Source: a virus. From it: DNA of 33,875 nt. Position numbers and translations under genes: made by a program. Shown here piece by piece: positions 32,295 through 33,875 of this stretch. The notes under the pieces were generated by a model. That model worked only from the letters and a program-made list of their open reading frames with translations, had not been told where the DNA came from and made no database searches. Position 1 is the first letter of the stretch, and the number at the start of each line of letters is the position of its first letter. The stretch covers positions 1 through 33,875 of the IMG/VR virus record IMGVR_UViG_3300023176_004491. One strand, written 5' to 3'.

Positions 32295-32596
32295 GCCGTT
32301 TCATCCTCGCTCTTGATGTGGTCGATGCGCTCGAGCATCAACGCGGTGATGGTCCGAAGCGTGGAGACGGCATCGGCCAGATTCATCAGTTCAAGCGGCG
32401 CGGGTGCATAGTCCCGGCCAGCGGCGCGAAGGGCGATGTTGACATCGGCCAAGCTATACTCAAGCTGGTTGTAAATGTCGGCGCGCTGTTCGCTCATGGG
32501 ACGCTTGTGGCTCTCGAACCACTGAAAGAGATGGGCGGCCGTGGCCGGTGCATCGGTAAGCCCCATGGCAGCATCTATGCGGTCATACATCGTCAT
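32291..32596 (-). CDS. Hypothetical helical protein, first gene of the minus-strand operon
   Basis: A 101-residue protein that is almost all helix (ADIYNQLEYSLADVNIALRA, then LMNLADAVSTLRTITALMLE). GCAGGAG lies nine bases before the ATG, a good ribosome-binding site. As first gene after the divergent control region it could be an early regulator, but no DNA-binding motif was seen. The family is unknown. Confidence 0.65.
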   Translation of the reverse strand: MTMYDRIDAAMGLTDAPATAAHLFQWFESHKRPMSEQRADIYNQLEYSLADVNIALRAAGRDYAPAPLELMNLADAVSTLRTITALMLERIDHIKSEDETA

Positions 32597-32767
32597 GATA
32601 GGTCACTCCTGCGGTCGCTGTATCGCGTCCGTGTCTAGTCGGTTATCCTGACCCAACGGTGAAGCGTCATTCCTGGCGCGTCAACATTTTTTTCACCTTT
32701 TGAGCTTGCCTTTCTCGAATGCTTTGGCGGTTACTACGTGAGCCGCCCATGGCGGTGGAGTGTTTTA
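32597..32767. promoter_or_regulatory. Divergent control region between early operons
   Basis: A 171-bp gap between minus-strand recombination genes and plus-strand replication genes, so promoters for both are expected here. A T-tract (32687-32693) lies in the middle. On the minus strand, AAGGTG six bases before an ATG (32687) would start a six-codon frame MLTRQE closed at 32667, a conceivable leader peptide. TTGACG on the minus strand (near 32681-32686) is a -35-like sequence without a good -10. No operator repeat was firmly seen. Confidence 0.5.
32726..32760 (+). promoter_or_regulatory. Two mutually exclusive hairpins before a ribosome-binding site
   Basis: GGCGG (32726-32730) can pair with CCGCC (32743-32747), extended by two further pairs (T-G and T-A). 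The same CCGCC can instead pair with GGCGG at 32751-32755 across the three-base loop CAT. The second arm runs into the ribosome-binding site GGTGGAG (32754-32760) of the gene at 32768. Switching between the two forms could open or hide that site. It is a short signal in GC-rich DNA and may be chance. Confidence 0.35.
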
Positions 32768-32941
32768 ATGGATGACCGTAAACAGACACAAAAGCGCGTG
32801 GTTGAAGCCACAGAGCCGCGTTGGTTCGTTTGCTGCGTGGTGTGCAGGACGCACGCAGCGTGCGCGAGCGATGGCGGTTGCGTGCTCGGATTTAGCGAAG
32901 CCCAACGTGCGCTAATCAGTACCAAACTTGGGGAAGCATGA
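32768..32941 (+). CDS. Small cysteine-rich protein ahead of the primase
   Basis: A 57-residue protein starting at ATG 32768 with GGAG seven bases before it. Five cysteines (CCVVC-x-x-x-x-x-x-C, then C near GGC) suggest a zinc site; the rest has a helical GFSEAQRALISTKLGE. A longer reading from 32738 would pass through the hairpin region and is less likely. Its stop overlaps the primase start as ATGA, so the two are coupled. Function is unknown; a small regulator is possible. Confidence 0.6.
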   Translation: MDDRKQTQKRVVEATEPRWFVCCVVCRTHAACASDGGCVLGFSEAQRALISTKLGEA

Positions 32942-33875
32942 CGATATTTGGAAAAGCGGCAGAGACGTACGCCACCATGGGGTGGCGGGTGTTCCCATGC
33001 GAGCCACGCGGCAAGCGTCCGGCCGTTGTGGACGGCCAGCGGATACGATGGACGGAGCAAGCCACCGATGACCTTGAGACGGTGCGCGCATGGTGGCAAG
33101 CCATGCCGGATGCCAACGTGGGGTTGGTGACGGGGTGGCCTGGGCCTGGCGTGGTTATTGACATCGATGACCCGGAGCTGATGACGGCCGTTGATTGGCC
33201 TGAAACGTTGACGGCCAAAACGGGAAGCGGGGGCTTCCATCTGTACTATCAGCCGCGCGAGACCTTGAGCAATAAGACCGGCAATTTGCCCAAAGGCATC
33301 GACGTTCGAGGGTGCGGGACCGGCTACGTCATCGCGCCACCTTCGATGCACGCGAGCGGTGAGCCTTATGAATGGCTGGAGGCTGGCGGCTCTAATCGGT
33401 TGGATGATTGCAACATGGATGATTGGTGGGTGGCGCTGATGCCAAAGTGGCTCACCGATTGCGTGCAAGGTCGCGGCCCGTGGCCTGGGGAAAAAACCTC
33501 TTCGCAAGCGCTATCCTTTAGCGTGGATGAAGTTCAACCGCGCTTGCCACTGGCCATTGAAGAGCGCGCAAGCCGATGGCTTGAAAAGGCAGAGCCAGCC
33601 ATCCAAGGCAGCAACGGCCAGACGACGCTTTTCGAGGTGGCGAGCCACCTTTGCGGCTTTGGCCTACCTTTGGGCGAAGTGCAAGACATCCTATGGCGTG
33701 AATATAACCCGAGATGCGTGCCACCGTGGGCGCCGAACGAGCGCGGTCAGTTCGAGCGGCACGTTCGCGAGGGTTACATCAAGGGGCCGGTCCCGATTGG
33801 CGACAAACTTGATGACGCAACGCCGGCCGTCGGGGTAAGTATGGATTCGCCACCGGTCGCTACTGGCGATAACGG
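32938..33875 (+). CDS. Bifunctional primase-polymerase (prim-pol), 3' end outside the window
   Basis: An open frame of 312 codons that runs off the window. The archaeo-eukaryotic primase fold is marked by the N-terminal AETYATMGWRVFPCEPRGKR, the metal-binding VIDIDD (D75, D77), TGSGGFHLYY (H101) and the GIDVRGCGTGYVIAPPSMH block (D122), the order of the prim-pol N-terminal family. After about residue 200 a helical region (SNGQTTLFEVASHLCGFGLP, then RHVREGY) resembles PriCT-type primase C-terminal domains, which often lead into a helicase. It would prime and perhaps extend phage DNA. Whether a helicase is fused or separate cannot be seen. Confidence 0.9.
   Translation, partial: MTIFGKAAETYATMGWRVFPCEPRGKRPAVVDGQRIRWTEQATDDLETVRAWWQAMPDANVGLVTGWPGPGVVIDIDDPELMTAVDWPETLTAKTGSGGFHLYYQPRETLSNKTGNLPKGIDVRGCGTGYVIAPPSMHASGEPYEWLEAGGSNRLDDCNMDDWWVALMPKWLTDCVQGRGPWPGEKTSSQALSFSVDEVQPRLPLAIEERASRWLEKAEPAIQGSNGQTTLFEVASHLCGFGLPLGEVQDILWREYNPRCVPPWAPNERGQFERHVREGYIKGPVPIGDKLDDATPAVGVSMDSPPVATGDN

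Overview
The window is the late (virion) half plus part of the early region of a tailed DNA bacteriophage or prophage with a contractile tail. It is about 57% G+C by eye and almost entirely coding, with most neighbouring genes overlapping by 1 to 14 bases (ATGA, GTGA, TGATG junctions). The head module is lambda/Mu-like: terminase small subunit, GpA-type large terminase, gpW-like protein, gpB-like portal and a prohead-protease/major-capsid fusion. The tail module follows the Mu/P2 order: DUF2635, sheath, tube, frameshifted chaperone, tape measure, gpN, gpP, gp45, gp46, gp47, gp48, tail fibre. Transmembrane-plus-coiled-coil proteins in a lysis position point to a Gram-negative host; the species cannot be named from the sequence. 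No integrase, transposase, repressor, tRNA or CRISPR array was seen, so lifestyle is undecided.

Layout. 1-88 is the 3' end of an upstream gene. 85-4387 is packaging and portal. 4387-8801 is a cassette, absent from the lambda or Mu order, of one fibre-like protein with three exact-length 366-bp repeats and five small proteins, three of which share an N-terminal module; these are candidate capsid fibres or decorations. 8832-12065 is capsid, decoration and head-tail connector. 12068-24509 is the contractile tail and baseplate, interrupted between gp45 and gp46 by three extra genes. One minor-tail-like gene (24510-25100) lies on the opposite strand. 25127-27094 is the probable lysis cassette with an unfamiliar TIM-barrel-like protein as the best endolysin candidate. 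27091-28559 holds a metallophosphoesterase and a zinc-ribbon protein.

The minus-strand block 28534-32596 is an early operon whose core is recombination: a Sak4-like RecA-fold ATPase, a DUF669-like protein with an SSB-type acidic C-terminus, and a Cas4-like iron-sulfur PD-(D/E)XK nuclease. A 171-bp divergent region separates it from a plus-strand replication unit whose second gene is a primase-polymerase running off the window end.

The points most worth a second look are: an in-frame internal ribosome-binding site and start inside the protease-capsid fusion, which would let the capsid be made without the protease; a textbook -1 frameshift site in the tail chaperone; the decoration cassette between portal and capsid; the unfamiliar lysis enzyme; and a strong depletion of GATC (about two dozen sites by eye, where roughly 120 would be expected from composition).
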